Positions 41,808 through 54,230 of a stretch of 64,000 nucleotides of DNA are shown piece by piece (the stretch's first letter is position 1; the number at the start of each line of letters is the position of its first letter). The stretch comes from Simmondsia chinensis (taxonomy: Eukaryota > Streptophyta > Magnoliopsida > Caryophyllales > Simmondsiaceae). Position numbers and translations under genes: made by a program. The notes under the pieces are model-generated. The model was not told where the DNA came from. It saw only the letters and a program-made list of their open reading frames with translations, and searched no databases. The stretch spans positions 29,965,478 through 30,029,477 of the forward strand of contig JAGTTD010000015.1 in NCBI GenBank assembly GCA_018398585.1. The letters run 5' to 3'.

Positions 41808-44800
41808 ATGTCTCAGTCCATATGTCCTGGTAATCCCTAGATTTAATTTCATTTTTTTTTCCCCTATATTTTTTTAATTTTCTGTTATTATATCGATTTT
41901 TCTAATATGTCCTTAGGGGTTTAAACGAATTGAACGTTCGATGAAATACTCGCGTTTGAAATCGATTAGGGGCTCATTAGCATATTGAGTAGGCTTGATA
42001 AATTTAAAGAGCCGAGTTCGAATAGAGAGGTGCTCGGCTTGTTAACATTGGTGAACAGTTTGATAAAGCTCGTTAAGAGGCTCGATAAGAACTAGTTAAA
42101 AGCTCGTTAAGGGCTTGTTTAGAGCTCGTTAGCAATTGGTATTGGTACAAAAGTAGTTCGATATTAACTTGAAAAGCTTGGCTCGATAGCTAGCTCTACT
42201 AGGTTTTGAACTCAACTACGCTTGATAACAAGCTTAACTCGGTTCGATATCGAGCTCAACTTCACTCGATAAGCCTAATAAGTGGAGCCGAGTTAGGTAT
42301 CGAATGCAGTAAAATCTTATCAAACCGAGTTCGAAAAAGAGTATGAAATGCTCAATAAGAGCTCGGTTGGAACTGAGCTCGATAAGCCTTATTGAACTTG
42401 AGTTCGAACAAGGGAATGCTCGGCTTGGCTCGGCTCGGCTCGTTTACACCCCTCCTAAAGGACACAGGTTAAATACATTAAATGCAGTTACTTAATCCAC
42501 ATTCATTAATAGCATGAATGTATTTCACTTAAACATAAAATAATTTGGCATATAAATTTCAAGCATTAATATTTTTTTAGTAAAAAAATATGAAATTGTT
42601 TCTAATATTATAGTTATATAATTTGACTTTATCTTGATTCTAATTTTTAATTAAACGAGATTACAAAAAAAAAAAAAAAATCTTGGTGTTCCTGGCGTTA
42701 TTGATAAATACAGTTATACGAGTTTTATAATAATAGAGGATGTCTCGTCTCGTTTATTTGTATTTTCATTTAATTAAAAAAATTAGAATCATGATAAAAT
42801 CTAATCGCATAATTGACAAATTTTAAAATATAAACATGATAGTAGAATAAACTTGCATTTTTTTTTTTCTAAATTCTGTCCAAAAAAAATATTATTTTTC
42901 CTAAAAAATTATTAATTTTTCTCTCGAAAAATAATGCTATAAATTTTTGTGCCAATTAGCATAGTAATTACTGGTGTTCATTGTTGGTTAATTGTACCAT
43001 TTAACTTATTAGCTCGATAATCGTTTAAAAAATTAGTGCAAATTCAATAACCATTACCACCTGTTTAAAGTCGGTTAATCGGAGTTTCGGTTTCATTAAT
43101 TCGGTTCTGTTAATTGGGTAACCACTTATAGGAAAAGAAATTGAAGTTTTTTCTTCATTGATTTTAACACTATATCTTTCCTAGTTAGAAACATCGTTTA
43201 CTTGTTTAGGAGATTATTGATATACGCTTCTTTTATTTTTTTCTCACGGAAAATTATTATTTGGGTACCCAATTTGATCATTTATTACTTGGGTGCGGTT
43301 AGTTTATTAATTAAGGATAAAGTTAAGAAATAATAAAACTTTTATAAGATTGGCAGGAATCAAACCCGTAACCCCTTTGACCAAAGGTAAAGCGCCTGAC
43401 CAGTGGGCTAAAGTTACAATTGTGCTCCTATAGTAGTCTCAAATAATATATTTCGGTTTTTATTAGTTCAGTAATCAAACCGAATTTTCCAATTCAATAA
43501 CCGAAATTTTCAATTCGGCTTTCTAGATTTCGGTTTCAGTTTTTTCGGTGCCAATTTTTTATGAACACCCCTAATTGTATTCCTTAGACTTTATTAAGTG
43601 TATAAATTTACTTTATTACGCATATTAATTTTATTTAATTTATTTTAATTGTATAAATTTAATTTGTCCACTGTTATAATTGTTTTAGTAACCAAAGTGG
43701 GTACCAACACGCCATCACCGAATCCCATTAGAACTCCGAAGTTAAGCGTGCTTGGGCGAGAGGAGTACCAGGATGGGTGACCTCCTGGGAAGTCCTCATC
43801 CTCAAGTTGGGGGCACTCGAAAACAACCTCTCTTCAGAGGTAATACCCTGAAGGGGGGAAGGTTGCGTACATCCATCCCTCTCCCCCCCTAGCCCCGGCC
43901 CTGCTTAGGCGGGAGCCTTGAAGCACTGGGCATGTTGCTTTTTTTTTTTGGTATAATTGTTCTAGTAATGTCTAAAGGCTATATTTGACAATAATCAACT
44001 AGAAAAACTAAAACTCGATGACTCTTCTTCGTACGTTGACCAAAAATACTACAACACAGTAGCAAAAACCAAGGCCGATCTTGACATTTCTGGGGCCTCA
44101 TCAAAGAGTGTCAGTTATATACAATAAATTATAATAATTTTAATTTTAAAATTTACTAATACTAAAAATTAATACTTTAAAAATCACAACTTAAAAAATC
44201 TGGGGCCTTTAAATTCAGGGGCCCCAAGTGGATGCTTGGGTTACTTGAGGTTATGTTCGACTCCAGTCAAGATATATATATATATATATATATATTTTAA
44301 ATTAAGATTGGTCAAATTAATTTGATAATTTATTTTAACAGTTGTAAACATTTCATAGATTTAGTGTTAAAAGTAAGGTCATATCATTATTATATTTATA
44401 AGTTGACGAGCTGGTTTGTAACAAAAAAAATTCACCCGCACAATTATAAAGATAACAGGCAGTTTACTCTTTATATTTTGGATTTGTTAAAGTTTGAAAG
44501 TTCCTAACTCGTTTAATAACATGTTGGATTCATGTTAACCCCCTCTTCTTAAGCCTCTCGTATAACATAAACACAAATATGAACACCACGCTGACACATT
44601 TGCCACTCCTCTAATTTACTAAAAATAGTGCAAATGGACTACTAAAAATTTTCCTTTGAAACATCATGAGATAAAAAATTATGAGTTGCGATACAACCAT
44701 TTTGAACTTTGCAGGAAAGCAATCATGGCCGGAGCTGGTAGGACAAAAAGGAGAAGTGGCAGCGGCTATAATAGAGAGACAGAACAAACACGCCCATGCC

Positions 44801-44908
44801 ATTATTGTGAGTGACAAATCTGCGAAGCCCTTCAACTACGTTTGTGGTCGAGTTTTCGTTCCTGTCAATGAATGTGGGGTGGTTAGTATTGTCCCTAATA
44901 TGGGGTAG
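41808..44908 (+). CDS. Potato inhibitor I-type protease inhibitor (copy C)
   Basis: Exons 41808-41829 and 44715-44908, with a GTAATCCC donor and a TTTGCAG acceptor, give 71 residues. Exon 1 encodes MSQSICP and the first base of Gly, so the family's CPGK junction is intact. Exon 2 continues with SWPELVGQKGEVAAAI, then a divergent reactive loop SAKPFNY with predicted P1 Phe (44831-44833), VCGRVFV and VPNMG. The two Cys for the usual disulfide are kept, but one of the two loop-supporting Arg is replaced (RVF instead of RVR). A P1 Phe would suit a chymotrypsin-like target; this is inference. The 2885 bp intron holds three insertions (41917, 42974, 43692), against 914 bp in copy B; correct splicing needs RNA evidence. 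Confidence 0.82.
41917..42452. mobile_element. GAGCTCG-type MITE in the intron of copy C
   Basis: Ends AGGGGTTTAAACGAATTGAA and GGCTCGTTTACACCCCT are inverted; the inside is rich in GAGCTCG, CTCGTTAAG and CTCGGCTTG. It resembles the MITE at 16264. No clear target duplication. Confidence 0.55.
42974..43567. mobile_element. hAT-like MITE with GGTGTTCAT ends, nested tRNA-like SINE
   Basis: Ends GGTGTTCATTG and ATGAACACCCC are inverted; TAATTACT and TAATTGTA flank it (imperfect 8 bp). 43360-43440 has, on the minus strand, CCCACTGGTCAGGCGC and GGGTTTGATTCCTGCC, like tRNA A and B boxes, probably a SINE. Confidence 0.5.
43692..43951 (+). mobile_element. 5S-headed SINE in the intron of copy C
   Basis: Head GGGTACCAACACGCCATCAC, then GAACTCCGAAGTTAAGCGTG and GGATGGGTGACCTCCTGGG (close to a true 5S), then the shared 3' domain, ending in TGTTGC and a T run. 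The 17 bp duplication TATAATTGTTTTAGTAA recurs with one mismatch (43675-43691 and 43952-43968). Confidence 0.85.
43969..44714 (+). other. End of the copy C intron
   Basis: 44070-44262 contains GGCCGATCTTGACATTTC and GGGGCC words resembling the intron-2 element of the myosin gene (61793-62106). A TA microsatellite lies at 44272-44297. From 44320 it aligns with the introns of copies A and B. Confidence 0.45.
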
Positions 44909-44954
44909 TCTGTATCGTTGTTGTACTATCTTTAAAAGTACGTATATGTAAATG

Positions 44955-44990
44955 AATAAAGAAGGTCGTCATATAATGTGTTAAACGACC
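44955..44990 (+). promoter_or_regulatory. Poly(A) signal and 3' UTR hairpin (copy C)
   Basis: AATAAA at 44955-44960, AAGGTCGT at 44962-44969 and ACGACC at 44985-44990. The last two pairs of the stem are partly lost (ACGACCTC instead of ACGACCTT). Confidence 0.55.
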
Positions 44991-45008
44991 TCATCTTAAT
45001 AAAGACGT

Positions 45009-45640
45009 ATTTTGGACAACCTTTGGAATTCGATAAATTTTGCAGAAAGAAAAAAATACAAGGAAAAATGCTTTCTTGTGTTTGGAAAATATGAAAAATG
45101 CAGAGGAAAATACTATCAAGGAAAATGTTATCGAAGCTCTAGTTAGTTTTGAGAATTTTTATTTTCTTATAAAAATGAGAGAAAATCATGTTACGCTAAG
45201 CAGGGACCACAAGCTTATAACAGTGGTCCAAGAATTAGATTAAATAATAATCGATTCGGTTTTTGAATGAGCTTTTCTCTCAGTTTATATCAGTATGTTA
45301 ATATTTTAAATATATTTGCTAACTCCATATCAAAGTTGTACTAGACAAAAGGTTAGTAAAGGCCCAGATCAAGGACTAAGGATCGGGTTAAGCAATAATT
45401 GATCTTGTCAAATCTCATCTTAGATCGAAATCCATTTCAATCTATGCTAAGAGTCTAGATCCAAATGAAGGACCAAAGACCAGACCCTACAATAACTAAT
45501 CCACTTCGATTCGATCTTAAATTGAGTTTTCTGATCATTTTCGAATCGAAAATCCATAAAGGTACAAATCAAGGACCAAGAACCGAACAGAATAATGATT
45601 GCTCCCTTTTGATCTTACATCAAAGTTCTTGATACATCCA
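45009..45640. other. Duplicated downstream flank (matches 14390-15230)
   Basis: Shares ATGCTTTCTTGTGTTTG and the blocks listed for 14812-15300, without the SINE found there. The 67-codon ORF at 45040 is not conserved in the duplicate and is probably chance. Confidence 0.6.
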
Positions 45641-46034
45641 GTGTTGGAACTAAATACAAAAAAATACTATACAAAACGCATAAAGTAGAAAGATATTATT
45701 TGGAACGCTGGAAATGATGAAATATCAATAACGTAACAGTTGAGCGAGGCATTGATCACGCTCTCTTTAAGGCAGTTTCGTATTCCTTTCGGATCTATGC
45801 ACCAGTGCACAGCCTCCAGGATACAACACCAAACAACATTGTTGACACTTTCTATGTCTGCATAATCTTAAAAGCCAAAACTTTCACTACACCTTACTTA
45901 GCCAAAACAGTAAAAGCAAACAAAAGTTCATCCCTTTTTATTTCCTTTCTTTTTTACCCATGTTTTAGCTAGATGCAAAGCATGAATTTACTTAGCCCAA
46001 TACTTGCTTTTTTTTACTTAAATTCTTCTGTAAT
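45641..46034. other. Unrecognised non-coding stretch
   Basis: 45700-45850 (GAGCGAGGCATTGATCACGC, CACCAGTGCACAGCCTCCAG) has more balanced composition and may be an LTR or element piece. I cannot place it. Confidence 0.3.
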
Positions 46035-46037
46035 TTA

Positions 46038-47306
46038 GGCTCCATTTGTTTAGGGAAAAACCACATTTTAGGAAGTGATTTTTCCCTTTTCTGTTATTTG
46101 GCGCGAGTTTTGCTTATGAAAAAGGCTTTTCGAAGAAAAACATTTTCCCTCAAATGGGAGAAAATAACTTCCCTTTTAAAATGGGGGAAGTCATTATTCC
46201 GAGTGATCCAATAAAGTTCAAAGTCATACATTGGTCCGAATATATATCTCAAATGAACTTGACAGAATCTTAGATCACTAGAGGCAATAATGTGGGACAA
46301 GAAATGGACGAAAAATAATAAGTCAGCTTCAAATCCTGAACTAAATTTTGTAGTTCCATTTGATTTTCGTTCCTGACTTATATTTTATATTTGAAACATC
46401 TTTAGTAATTCAAGTTATAGTGAGTTTTATAATTAGTAAATAATATTTACATCAAACTAAAAAAAATTATTTATAGAATATATTCTTTTGTAGAAAATAC
46501 TTTCTTTTGATATATATTTTTAGAAAAATTATCACTTAAGTACCTTAGGTTTGACCATTTATTACCTATGTACCATAGTATTTCAATGCATACAATGGGG
46601 TACCTTGTTGATTAAATATTTTATTACTTAGTTATCCTAATCAGGTGCCTTTGTTGAAATTTGATGAATTTTCGATAGAAAATGCTAAAATAGAACATGA
46701 TTCCCATAATATAAGCATTCTCATTAGAATTTAATGGGTTTTTGCTAAAAAATGCTCAAATGACATATGATTTCGATCATATTTTGGTAGTTTACATCAA
46801 CATATAATACAATGAACCTTTTATTGTAATTTGGTGAAAAACATTGACATAGCTTGTAAATATTATCATAATTATATATTATATTAACACTTTTATATAT
46901 GGTTAGATTTTTTCAAAAATTCATCAAATTTTGATATATAGTATCCGAGTGAGAAAATATATACATGAACTTCAGGGTATCTCAATGTATATAATAAAAT
47001 GTCAGAATATGTGATAAATGGTCAAACCCTCAAGGGTACCTTAGTAATAATTTCACAACTATACAAGGTCTAGATAATTTCAAATATATTGTATTACTAC
47101 TTATATTGTCCTGTAACTAGGTATAAAATAATTGGTAAAAGATGATTGTTTTAAAACAGACAAAGAACAACGCAATGAGAGAACTTGTTTTCCATTGAAA
47201 CAACCAAAGGAAAAACTCAATGGGGGATTGTCTTTTCCGAGGAATACCTTTTTCAAAGGAAAATATTTTTCGGGAGAAGAGTAGTTCCCTCGAAACAAAA
47301 GGAGCC
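46038..47306. mobile_element. Harbinger-like element, 1.27 kb, non-coding
   Basis: Ends GGCTCCATTTGTTT and AAACAAAAGGAGCC are inverted and flanked by TTA (46035-46037 and 47307-47309). Subterminal GGAAAA-rich sequence is also partly inverted. No transposase ORF. Confidence 0.7.
46527..47062. mobile_element. Long-TIR MITE (ACTTAAGTACC type), nested
   Basis: ATTATCACTTAAGTACCTTA at the left and CAAGGGTACCTTAGTAATAA at the right form inverted ends, each followed inward by the TTTGACCATTTAT word or its complement. It lies inside the Harbinger-like element. Related copy at 57416-57958. Confidence 0.6.
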
Positions 47307-47309
47307 TTA

Positions 47310-50300
47310 ATCAGATTTCGTTAACGCGGTGTCTTTGAACCATGCACTGATATCGTGCCCATGAAAATAGAACTTTTTGAGCAACAGGACTTATACATTA
47401 TCTTTATAACTTTACGGTGTTAATTTTTGTGTACCTACGGATAATCAAATTTGTCGTGGATCATTTTGTAAAGCTAAGCATCTCAACGGTTTGATCCTTT
47501 TATAATATGGTTTTGATCATGGTACGTCCCATATATTTTCACGTTACTTTTAGCTTCATTATTGGCTTTATATATTTTTTGGCTTTATTAGTTAAAACAA
47601 TGAAACAAAAACCATGTTTTACATTTAAAAAAGAAGGGCCATCGGAAAGTTTGTGAATGATTGGGACACGTAAACTTTTTTATTTGTAATTTGTCTTACA
47701 TATGGATGAGTAACAAAGTATAAAATCATGCAAGATCCCCTGATAATGACAAATCGAGAATCCTAAAGAATCGGCACTAATGAGAGTCGGGAGGGCTTTG
47801 CCACACTAAAAGGACGAAACCCCTATAGCCCAAACTTGTTAACCATTCCGCAGCTCAATTTGCTAATTGAAAGAGACCGGGCTACATATAACGATTGATA
47901 AGATGAATATCATCGACAATAGTTAGGATGTCCGCCGAAGTCGCGTACAGCCTCAACAAAGTTGAAATTAAGCTCTTGAGAGAAGCGGGATAGGAGAATT
48001 TTGAATATAGGCTAATCTCACATGCATTGCTTAGGTTTTCTTTAGTCTATCGGGATTTTCAAATTTGACATCTAAGGTGAAAGTCCTTATGGACATCTTT
48101 TTTTCGTCACTGCTTTTGCGAACTTGTAGATAATCAAATTTGTGGTAAACCATTTCGCAAAGCATTTTTTATAATTAAGAGAATAAAATCCTAAGAGATA
48201 CCTCAGAAATAGACTCTTAAAGACAAATAAAAAACATTCAAAAAATCAAAAATGAATCAAAAGAAATATAATGACAAATCAAGAAGAAAATTAATAAACT
48301 GGAAGCGCAACATGGTCAAAGTAGAGCAATGCTCACCCAGATTTTCCTATGGTTCGCAACAAGGGGCGTACATTTCGCAAAGCTACGAGTCTCAAGGGGC
48401 GTACATTTCGCAACGCGTACCCGGCTTTTCCCATAGTACATGCCATATATTTCCACATTATTTTTAGCTTTGTTTTTCTACTTAATGTATTTTTCTTATT
48501 GTTGTGTTTGGTAAATATATGACTTAGGTTAGCTATAATATTAGTTTCCTAAATTGAGTAAAAACAAGCTGAAAAAAAATTAAGTATAAAATCAAAGGTT
48601 CCAGGCTCGTGAGCCTTGGTTCGAAGTGATTTCATGGTCGTGGTGCTTCGTTCACGCTGGTGGAGGCCTATTCGTGGCTGGTGTTGCTTGGTTCGTGTTT
48701 GGTGGGGTCTGAACGTTGATGTTCTTGTAGATCCAGAGCCTTACTGGATGTTTTGAGTCTCTTACTTGCAAATCTTGCTGAGATTTAAGTTCACAAGGGG
48801 AGGTATACTTCTAACCTAACTTGATTCGTTTGTTTTTTTTAAATCTTGAGTTGTATTCGAGGTTTGTGGAGTGTTTTGTATTGTAATCAGTCCTGGTCTA
48901 GTTTAAGTTGGTTCTATTGGGGCAAGATCTGAGATTTTGGAGTCATTATCATTTGTTACTTAGAGTGTCTTGTATAAATCGTTTTATCTGAAGTTCTTTT
49001 GCGAAAGTTTTGAATAATAGCACATACCAAGTGGTATCAGAGCGAGGCTCATGATGCGCGAGTAAGCAGCTATGGTGGGACCGAGCTTTATCGTTGGCGG
49101 TGGACACTCCTGGAGAATGGGAGTTGCTCGTGTACTAGGTGTGTCGAGCAGGTTTGTCCGTAGGTATGGACACTCCTTGTGTGGGATGGGCACTCTAACG
49201 AGGAACTTTCGAAGTGAAGTTGAGTGGCTCGCGGTTTTGAATGTGGCAAAAGGAGCATCGTGTTGGGTGCCGGTCAGGCGTGCTGACCGTATGGCTGGCT
49301 TACTGCTTGGAGATTAGGCCGATCCTTGGGATGCAGTACGAAGTTCATAAGGTGAAGAGTCAACAAGCACGTGGAGCGAGACATGTACATGGTGCACTAT
49401 GGTGCATGGAGCTGGCATGTTGCTTTTTGGGCACGCTACTTATCGTCGAGCGAGTGTCAATGGCATGTCAGAGGTGTCACACTGAGGGGATGATGATGTG
49501 GTCGTCCCGTGACCAATCAGGCAGCTAGAGATGTGGGAATGCGACGATGGGCAGGCACCCGCAACGAGGACGTTTACGGAATTAGGTGGGGGAGAATGTC
49601 ACGGGCTGCCTTCGGTTAACATTGTCCCCGGTACTCAATAAGCAAATATATGCCATATGGGGTCTCCTTAGCCTGTCCGATACTAATGCTTATTGATTGT
49701 GTTCAGCTATGTCCGTGGTATGCCGTATATTTTATCTCTTGAAGGTGCATATTGCTGCTTGTTGACCATAGGGGGTAGGCTGGCCCGGCCCTAGCCTTAA
49801 GGGCCTGGGCATCGCACGGGTGATCTGCGCTCATCCCGTGGCACTTATATTTACGAGGACCTTTTGCTACGTATTAATTATCAAAATGAAAGACGCTTGT
49901 GTACATTGAATGTAGCAAAGTTAAAACTGCGAAACAAAAACCATTTGTTACATTTAAAAAAAGGACCACTGTTACATATGGCCGAAAGTTTTTGAATGAT
50001 TGGGACAGGTAAACTTTTTTTATTTTGTCTTGCATGGGTGAGTAATAAAGTATACAATCATTGCAAGATCCCCTAATAATGACAGCTTTCAAAAAAGTTT
50101 TTGGATCGTTTTGTATAAGATATAGCTTCAAGACTATTCATAACAGATCGAGAATCCTAAAGAATCGGTACTAATGAGAGGAGGAAGGGCTCAGTCCAAT
50201 GGGGTTGCCATATTGAAAGGCAAGAAACCCTATACTGATAAATGAACATCATAAACAATAGTTAAGATGTTTGTTGGAGTCAGACACAAACACATAATAG

Positions 50301-50520
50301 CCTTAATCAAAGTTGAAATTAAGTTCTTGCGAGAAGTGAGATAAGAGAATTTGGAACTTTTGAAAGATTTTTTAGGTGTTTTACGATGACCCTTTATGGT
50401 GAGGTAAGTGAGGCAGTTATAGACTGATCTTACGTTCTCCGTAATAGGTTTTCTTCAATCTATCTAGAATTTCAGATTTGACATTAATCCAAGGCAAAAG
50501 TCCTTATGGACATCTTGTAT
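47310..50520. other. Direct duplication with inserted LTR-element remnant
   Basis: 47580-48120 and 49915-50515 are diverged copies (GAAACAAAAACCAT, TTTGAATGATTGGGAC-like, GCAAGATCCCCT and GAGAATCCTAAAGAATCGG blocks). The second has extra sequence inside. Between them are 48140-49915, including the LTR-element remnant. No gene recognised; a 19 bp word (GGGGCGTACATTTCGCAA) is repeated at 48364 and 48395. Confidence 0.5.
49032..49870 (+). mobile_element. LTR retrotransposon remnant (primer site, purine tract, LTR part)
   Basis: TGGTATCAGAGCGAGGCTC at 49032-49050 is a tRNA-Met-type primer-binding site. GGTGGGGGAGAA (49585-49596) followed by TGTCACGGGC is a polypurine tract and LTR start. Between them are only ~540 bp without a gag or pol motif. 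The 5' LTR should lie left of 49030 but I see no match to the right one. Confidence 0.5.
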
Positions 50521-50574
50521 TTTTCACTGATTTCTATTTCATCAATTCAATCCATGATTCAGATTTGAGATTAC

Positions 50575-51150
50575 TTATTCTCCATGATTCAAGTTTTCTT
50601 CTGTCTTCTTAATGTATACACAGCGGTCCTCATCTACCATGGACAAACGAAAAAATGTTATAGATTTGTGGAATCTAAAATACCACTGTTTAGATGACTG
50701 TTTGAGAACATAAATGGATCGTTTAAGAAAACACACTTTGTTTTCTTCTCCCTTGGTAATGAAACCTAGAGGTTGATCCATATAGATCTTCGTAATTAAG
50801 CTTCCATTTAAGAAAGCTGTCATGACATCCATTTGGAACAACTCTAAGTCCAAATGAGCAACTATGGCTAGAAGCAGACGTATTGAGGTTAGTCTCACCA
50901 TCAGAGAAAAAGTGGCCTCATAGTCTACACCCTCGATTTGGGTATATCCTTTTGCCACTAACTGAGCCTTGTATTTGTCAATTGATCCATCTGCCTCGTG
51001 CTTAATCTTGAAAACCAACCTGTTTCCAATGGATTTGCACCCAGGCGGAAGGTCAATCAACTCCCACACATTGGTCTTAGCCATTGAGTCTATTTCATCT
51101 CTCATTGCAGCTAACCGTTCACTAGAATCTGGTGAAGCCAATGCCTTCAC
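50575..51150 (-). pseudogene. Copia reverse transcriptase, N-terminal half
   Basis: Shows VWELIDLPPGCKSIG, QLVAKGYTQIEGVDYEATFS, DVMTAFLNGSL and the start of the palm. The catalytic Tyr-x-Asp-Asp region and RNase H are absent; the frame ends soon after VDEDRCVYIKK. Confidence 0.85.
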
Positions 51151-51171
51151 ATAGGAAGTAAGTTCCTCATC

Positions 51172-52242
51172 TTAATTAGGAGTGCACAAAAACACTTCCC
51201 CTTCAATCTGAAAGTATCGACGAGGAATAAGACCACGCTCACTTCTTCGCGGTCTAAGTGAAAAAGAGTTATCTACTGGTTGGACATCCCAACTCATGGG
51301 TGTTTCATCAGTAGAAGGCAACTCACTCTCACTATCCTTGGCGAACTCTAGTTGAGTTTGAGAAATTTTACCTTCGCCAAGCAATGGTGGATCCTCATCT
51401 AGCAATTCATATATCTCAAGGTCCTTTTTAACTTCACCAAGATGGGGGAACTCATCCTCTAGAAAATTAATATCTCTAGATTCTACCTCTGTCATACCTC
51501 CATCAGGGTGCTCACCAAACATCACATACCCTTTGGAGTGTTCTGGGTATCTTACGAAAACTTGCTTGCTAGCTCTTGGACCAAGTTTACCATGTTTGTG
51601 TGATGAGTTATAAATATAACCACAACACCCCCATGGACGAAGATGTTCCAAACCTGGCTTACTACTATTCCACAACTCATATGGCGTAGTAGTCACAGAC
51701 TTACTGGAAACACGGTTAAGTATATAGGTGACAGTCAAAAGCGCGTCTCCACAAAAACTTATAGGAAGATTTACTTGAGCCATCATAGACCTAACCATGT
51801 CAAGTAAGGTATGATTCCTTCACTCTGCAACACCATTTTGTTGTGGTGTTCTAGGAATCGTGAGCTGTCGACGAATACCCTTTTCTTGACAAAATGCCTT
51901 GAACATATCAGACAAGTATTCCCGACCTCTGTCGATACAAAGAGTTTTCACATTTCTCTCCCTTTGGTTCTCTACTTCAGCTACAAAGTGTTTGAAACAA
52001 TCCAATGCTTCGGAACGGCGAGACAAGAGGTAGACATATCCACAACGTGAATAGTCATCTATGAACGTGAGAAAATACAACACACCATGCCTTGCTTTCA
52101 CGTTCATAGGTCCACAAATATCAGAGTGGATAAGCTCTATTGGGTGGGATGCCCTTTCAGCCTTACCAAAAGGCTTTCTACATGCTTTCCCTGCTAAGCG
52201 CGACTCACACGCGGGGAGTTGTACCTTTGTAATAGGCCCCAA
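51172..52242 (-). pseudogene. Copia integrase, broken
   Basis: HSDICGPM (first Asp), TFIDDYSRCGYVYLL, IDRGREYLS (second Asp) and TPQQNGVAE (Glu) are all visible; a stop near 51817 follows, then MVRSMMAQVNLPISF, LRPWGCCGYIY and an acidic linker (51480-51260). Confidence 0.88.
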
Positions 52243-52422
52243 TAGGCCATTCTAAACTAATCGGTTCATCTATCTTGGCCAATATGGCCAAGCCTAGCAT
52301 GCCATTTAACATAATCTAATTTATCAATAGGTAAAGAAACCAATGCAATAGAATAACTAAAATCATCGAGATCAAGACGAAAGAAACCATTATTAAGACG
52401 TCCATAACCAAAAGTTTTCCCT

Positions 52423-52598
52423 ATCCTTTAGGGACATAGCCGAGTGGTCGTGATCGCCGGTTGCCAACGAGGTGACCCGGGATTAAATCCCACAAAGCGC
52501 AAAAGCGGTCTCCTCTTTATTGAGGATTTAAGGGGTTTATCCCCTTCCCCCTCCCCCCTCCCCACGACTTTACCATCATTAAAAAATAAAAAATAAAA
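52423..52598 (+). mobile_element. tRNA-derived SINE in the Copia element
   Basis: GGGACATAGCCGAGTGGTCG (A box) and GACCCGGGATTAAATCCCAC (B box) at tRNA spacing, then a body ending in an A-rich tail (52581-52598). 16 bp duplications with one mismatch (AACCAAAAGTTTTCCC) lie at 52407-52422 and 52599-52614. Head perhaps from a tRNA with a long variable arm. Confidence 0.82.
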
Positions 52599-52614
52599 AA
52601 CCAAAAGTGTTCCC

Positions 52615-53817
52615 ACGAAAATAAATGTCCACACGATCAACAACGAAATTAAAAGTGTAACCACGATGAAGCAAAGCCAAAACAGAACAAAGATTACATC
52701 GAACTCTAGGTGCATACAACACATCATGCAAAATTAATGTATTCCCACCATGCAGCTTGAGTTGATACGAATCAACTCCTAGTACTTCTTCTTCGCTACC
52801 ATTTCCAAGCATGACAGATTGCGTGCCGGAAGGAATTCGATGGTAATCTACGAACCAATTCTATCACGAACTATGTGCTTGTTTGCTCCTGTATCCATGA
52901 TCCAATCAGGGAGATGGTGAGAAACCAAGGCATGAGTACACACGAAGGTATTCAAAGAGTTGGGTAAAGAGGGTACCTTATTGGGCTCGGGACAATCACG
53001 AGCAAGGTGGTCCTTCTGTTTGCAGTTATAACACTTCATCTTTGAGACATCCTTTTTCGCGGCCTGCTTGCCCTTTTGGCGTTTCCAAACACCAGCACTT
53101 TTAGGACCATGCTTACGAGCACCCTGGCCAGGCTTGGGTCTCTGACCCTTATGCTTAGGCTTTGAAGGCCTACGCGTGATAGAATGAGCAACAAAAGCAG
53201 TAGCACGAGAAGCCTCAAGACGCTCTGCCTCCAACTCAAGGTGCCTTGAGATGTTAGCAAAGCTCTTAATCTGCTCACTGTGAGTCATTAAGAGCTTCAT
53301 TTGGCTCCACTCATCATCTGGCAGTGAACGTATCACAGCCAGAACTTGTTACTCGTCTGTGACCTCAGTTCCAGCATTTTTGAGGTCACGAATCATATAG
53401 CCCATAACTCTCAGACGTTCAGCCATGGAGTGGCTTGGACTTTTGATGTACTCCATCCACTTCATAATTAAAGCACGAAGCTTTGTAGCTAAAGTTTGGC
53501 CATATGTAATCCTCAGCTTATTCCACATAGCTTCAGTTGTTGTACAAGTCTCAAACTCGCCAATCAGGTCATCGTGCATGTAATACAACATAGTATAACG
53601 AGTGCTTCACTCCTTTTTGAGCCAAGATTCGTAAGCAACCAAGTCCTTCAACCCTTGTTCGGCCTTGTCTTCCTTTGGCTTAGTCATAGTTTTGGTTAAT
53701 GTTTCTAGCAGTCCTCGTCATTCAGTAGATGTTGGATTTTTTGGTGCCACATGTTATAATTAGTTCCGTCCAGTTTCTCGAAATTGGACATATCACTTAG
53801 GGTGCTTTTGGCCACCA
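52615..53817 (-). pseudogene. Copia gag and protease, broken
   Basis: An ATG at about 53817 starts MVAKSTLSDMSNFEKLDGTN, a usual gag opening; a stop follows near 53707, and the frame is broken again near 53349 and 52848. Zinc knuckle CYNCKQKDHLARDCP near 52990-53035 is complete. The protease site reads DWIMDTGANKHIV. 52812-52640 continues with pre-integrase sequence. Confidence 0.85.
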
Positions 53818-54180
53818 TTATCACTACAATTTATAGTATAGGCAATTGATTGATTGAGGCACAATTATTTAATTTAATTAACTAGATCGTCATATCACAT
53901 TTCATGTCATAAGATCGAAAATTCACTAAGCTCATAATCATCTCAAACAACATAATTTGTAATGCTAAACCTAATTAATTACTCATAAAGAACAAATCCT
54001 TTCTCAAAAACTCTGTAGGACTACGAAAATCCATATTATAACTAATGAGTAAGGAACAAATTCAAATAATTATTTTAGTGAAACATATTCAAAAATAGCT
54101 TTGATTACACAAATCAATATATTACATAAATAAATAATATGAACAAGATATATGTTAAGCCATAAACATAATATTTACTA

Positions 54181-54230
<50 letters not shown>

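Larger units (their letters stand above)
50575..53817 (-). mobile_element. Ty1-Copia retrotransposon, truncated, second lineage
   Basis: Minus-strand order gag (from 53817), protease, integrase, start of RT; it ends inside RT at 50575. No LTRs or primer site were found on either side. Wording differs from the element at 29169 (CYNCKQKDHLARDCP, QLTIPRTPQQNGVAE). Multiple stops. A tRNA-derived SINE lies between protease and integrase. Confidence 0.85.

Noticed and set aside
43692..43951. Close match to plant 5S rRNA, as if a 5S gene
   Set aside because: The first bases of 5S are missing or changed, there is no T-run terminator right after it, it continues into the RTE-type domain and tail, and target duplications enclose the whole unit.
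45040..45243. 67-codon ORF behind inhibitor copy C
   Set aside because: The duplicate region behind copy B does not keep the frame.
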